Part shown: positions 12,436 to 14,307 of the stretch, piece after piece | How positions within the stretch are numbered: position 1 is the stretch's first letter | How the letters are laid out: each line of letters begins with the position of its first letter | Assembly (NCBI GenBank): GCA_023451735.1 | Contig: JAEXYH010000049.1 | Span: 1-14,307 of the forward strand | Source: Pseudomonadota bacterium | GTDB taxonomy: Bacteria > Pseudomonadota > Alphaproteobacteria > Rhizobiales > Rhizobiaceae | Direction: 5' to 3' | DNA: 14,307 nucleotides | Program-made: the position numbers and the translations under genes | Notes under the pieces: generated by a model | Database searches by the model: none | Seen by the model: only the letters and a program-made list of their open reading frames with translations | Told to the model about the DNA's origin: nothing

Positions 12436-13719
12436 TTAAGCGTGCTTTTCAAGCCAGGTGGAGATTACCTCTTCCAACGGCTCGACCAACGCCTCTTCTT
12501 CCAGTTCCTCAACGATTTCAGCGACGAAAGCGTTCACCAGCATGGCGCGCGCCTTGCTCTCGGTCACGCCGCGGGCCATCATGTAGAACAGATGGTTACG
12601 GTCGATATCGGCAACCGTGGCACCATGGCCGCAGATGACGTCGTCGGCGAAAATCTCGAGTTCCGGCTTGACGGAGAAGTCACCGTCATCGGACATCAGC
12701 AGCGTGTTGCACGCCATCTTCGCATCGGTCTTCTGGGCATCGGGCGCAACCCGGATCATGCCCTGGAAGACGCCGCTTGCCTTGTCGAACACGACGTTGC
12801 GGAAGGTTTCCGTCGAGTTGGTATGCGGCACGTTGTGGCCGAGAACCAGCGTCACGTCGGTGTGGCTGTCGCCGCCGAGCAGGTTGACGCCACGCAGCGT
12901 CAGTTCGGCGCCCTCGCCCTTCACGTCGATGCGCAGTTCCTGGCGCACCAGCTTGCCGCCGGCATTGACCACGTAAAGGCGAAGCTTGGCGTCCTTACCG
13001 AGCGTGGCGCGGATCTGCGCCAGATGCGTATCGACCGGTCCCTGGCTCTGCAGGATGATCCAGGTGATCTCGGCGTCATCCTCCAGCGTGATGTCACTGA
13101 TCGAGGATACAAGCGCCGCAGCGCCGGTCGCCGACTGGTGACGTTCGACGATCGTCGCCTTCGACCCTGCCCCGAAGGATACCGGGAAGCGGGTATGAAT
13201 CTGGCCTTCGCCGTGCAGCGCCTGCAACTCGATCGGGGTTTCGATCTCTGCGTCTGCCGGAATGGCAAGCACCAGACCGTCGCGAACGAAACTGCCGTTC
13301 AGCCGGCCGATCGCGTCATCCTTGTCGAGTGCGGTCAGGCCTGCAACGGCGGAGCCGTCGGTCAGCTGATCGCGGAATGCTGAAACCGTGACGCCGTCCA
13401 TGGACGCCGTCGCATCGGCCACACCTTGCAGGACGGAAAGAACCGTGGAACCCTTCACCAGAGGTGCAATCGGATCGATCGCCGCCCCGGCGACGCGTTC
13501 CGGCACGGCGCGCAACAGGTTCTTCAGATCCGTATAATGCCAGGATTCGATCCTACGGGTCGGCAGTCCGGCCTTCTTCAGGTCGTCGAGAAGCCGGTCG
13601 CGGGTGCCTGTGACGGCGCCATTGCCCGGCAGTTCGCCGATCTGGGACGCAAAAGCCTCGACGAGCGCGGTTTCGGCAACCGTGAGCTTGGCCACAGGCT
13701 GGTTTGTCTGGATATTCAT
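12436..13719 (-). CDS. sufD: Fe-S cluster assembly protein SufD
   Basis: The 427-residue product is the SufD partner of the SufBC2D scaffold on which Fe-S clusters are assembled in the cytoplasm. Recognition rests on the N-terminal TRRIESWHYTDLKNLLRAVP (about 54-73) and on the right-handed beta-helix core rich in short alternating strands (about 180-360). The C-terminal helical SufB/SufD signature GVTESKARAMLVNAFVAEIV follows HGATVADIDRNHLFYMMARG. The length matches family members of about 420-430 residues. The ATG at 13717-13719 has GGAAGGA about 9 nt upstream. It lies 19 bp after sufC. Confidence 0.96.
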   Translation of the reverse strand: MNIQTNQPVAKLTVAETALVEAFASQIGELPGNGAVTGTRDRLLDDLKKAGLPTRRIESWHYTDLKNLLRAVPERVAGAAIDPIAPLVKGSTVLSVLQGVADATASMDGVTVSAFRDQLTDGSAVAGLTALDKDDAIGRLNGSFVRDGLVLAIPADAEIETPIELQALHGEGQIHTRFPVSFGAGSKATIVERHQSATGAAALVSSISDITLEDDAEITWIILQSQGPVDTHLAQIRATLGKDAKLRLYVVNAGGKLVRQELRIDVKGEGAELTLRGVNLLGGDSHTDVTLVLGHNVPHTNSTETFRNVVFDKASGVFQGMIRVAPDAQKTDAKMACNTLLMSDDGDFSVKPELEIFADDVICGHGATVADIDRNHLFYMMARGVTESKARAMLVNAFVAEIVEELEEEALVEPLEEVISTWLEKHA

Positions 13720-13738
13720 GCCAAAATCCTTCCCGGTA

Positions 13739-14307
13739 TCAGGCCGCGGTCCCGATCACGTCGGCATAACCGTTTGCTTCCAGTTCCTGAGCGAGTTCCT
13801 TGTCGCCCGAACGGATGATCTGGCCCTTGTAGAGAACGTGAACCGTATCCGGCACGATGTAGTCGAGCAGGCGCTGGTAGTGGGTGATGACGATCACGGC
13901 ACGGTCAGGCGAACGCAGCGCATTGACACCATCTGCGACGATCTTCAGGGCGTCGATGTCGAGGCCGCTGTCGGTTTCGTCGAGAACACAAAGGGTCGGC
14001 TCGAGCAGCGCCATCTGCAGGATTTCAGCACGCTTCTTCTCACCACCGGAGAAACCGACATTGAGCGGACGACGCAGCATGGCCGGGTCGATCTTCAGCT
14101 GTTCTGCTGCGTCCTTGACGCGGCGCATGAAATCCGGCGTCGTCAGTTCGTCTTCGCCACGCGCCTTGCGCTGCTCGTTCATCGCCACCTTGAGGAATTG
14201 CATCGTGGCAACACCCGGAATTTCGACCGGGTACTGGAATGCAAGGAAGATGCCCTTGGAGGCGCGTTCGGCCGGATCGAGTTCCAGAATGCTCTCGCCG
14301 TTATACG
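13739..14307 (-). CDS. sufC: Fe-S cluster assembly ATPase SufC (5' end outside the window)
   Basis: ABC-type ATPase of the SufBC2D complex that powers conformational change of the scaffold. The C-terminal 188 residues are visible. They include the Q-loop FLAFQYPVEIPG at about residues 24-35 of the visible part, the ABC signature GFSGGEKKRAEILQ, Walker B LCVLDETDSGLD and the switch histidine in VIVITHYQRLLDY. The reading frame continues past the right edge through YNGESILELDPAERASKG, so about 60 N-terminal residues with Walker A are missing from view. The first internal Met at 14203 is not the start. It is followed by sufD after 19 bp, and sufB is expected just outside the window. Confidence 0.96.
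   Translation of the reverse strand, partial: YNGESILELDPAERASKGIFLAFQYPVEIPGVATMQFLKVAMNEQRKARGEDELTTPDFMRRVKDAAEQLKIDPAMLRRPLNVGFSGGEKKRAEILQMALLEPTLCVLDETDSGLDIDALKIVADGVNALRSPDRAVIVITHYQRLLDYIVPDTVHVLYKGQIIRSGDKELAQELEANGYADVIGTAA

Noticed and set aside
12352..13383. 343-codon plus-strand frame opposite sufD
   Set aside because: It is antisense to sufD and has no domain signature.
1..14307. CRISPR array, toxin-antitoxin pair, phage genes or defence system
   Set aside because: I found no regularly spaced repeats, no cas-like proteins, and no phage structural or paired toxin-antitoxin frames.

Overview
The window reads as a chromosomal segment of an alphaproteobacterium, most likely a member of Rhizobiaceae (Rhizobium/Agrobacterium type). 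The basis is protein content and layout: a short zinc-less MetG2-type methionyl-tRNA synthetase, a dac-tmk-holB-metG-tatD-MBL gene string, a suf operon in the order sufC-sufD-sufS-sufT-sufA, and moderately high GC with GC-rich third codon positions. This assignment comes from recognising the families, not from a database search. Most genes lie on the minus strand.

Region 1 (1-187) carries two copies of ACTGTCGCAT 24 bp apart. They look like the end of an insertion sequence (possibly IS21-like) that continues beyond the left edge.

Region 2 (188-6515, minus strand) is a compact six-gene housekeeping operon, read right to left. It encodes a secreted S11 D-Ala-D-Ala carboxypeptidase homologue with an altered active site, thymidylate kinase (tmk), DNA polymerase III delta' (holB), methionyl-tRNA synthetase (metG), a TatD-family metal-dependent hydrolase and an MBL-fold hydrolase. 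Spacing is tight (a GTGA overlap of tmk and holB, and 3 bp between tatD and the MBL gene). A strong hairpin follows the metG stop.

Region 3 (6602-7976, minus strand) is a separate unit: an RlpA-like lipoprotein closed by a strong intrinsic terminator at 6602-6638. Two TTAACCA elements 21 bp apart lie upstream and suggest CtrA control.

Region 4 (8154-9970) is the accessory-looking part. It holds tRNA-Ser(UGA) with its promoter, a membrane-anchored unknown gene broken by two frameshifts (8450-9082), a small exported SnoaL/NTF2-like protein (9134-9574) behind a near-consensus sigma-70 promoter, and a convergent unrecognised small gene (9670-9960) with its own terminator.

Region 5 (10161-14307, minus strand) is the 3' part of a SUF iron-sulfur cluster operon: sufC (cut by the right edge), sufD, sufS, sufT and sufA, then a terminator. 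SufC and SufD, with SufB presumably outside the window, form the scaffold. SufS supplies sulfur, and SufT and SufA act in maturation or transfer. The sufD-sufS spacer contains four consecutive stem-loops.

I found no convincing new multi-gene system. The best second-look items are the carboxypeptidase homologue with replaced SxN and KTG motifs, the run of hairpins inside the suf operon, the possible CtrA sites before rlpA, and the decayed gene next to tRNA-Ser.
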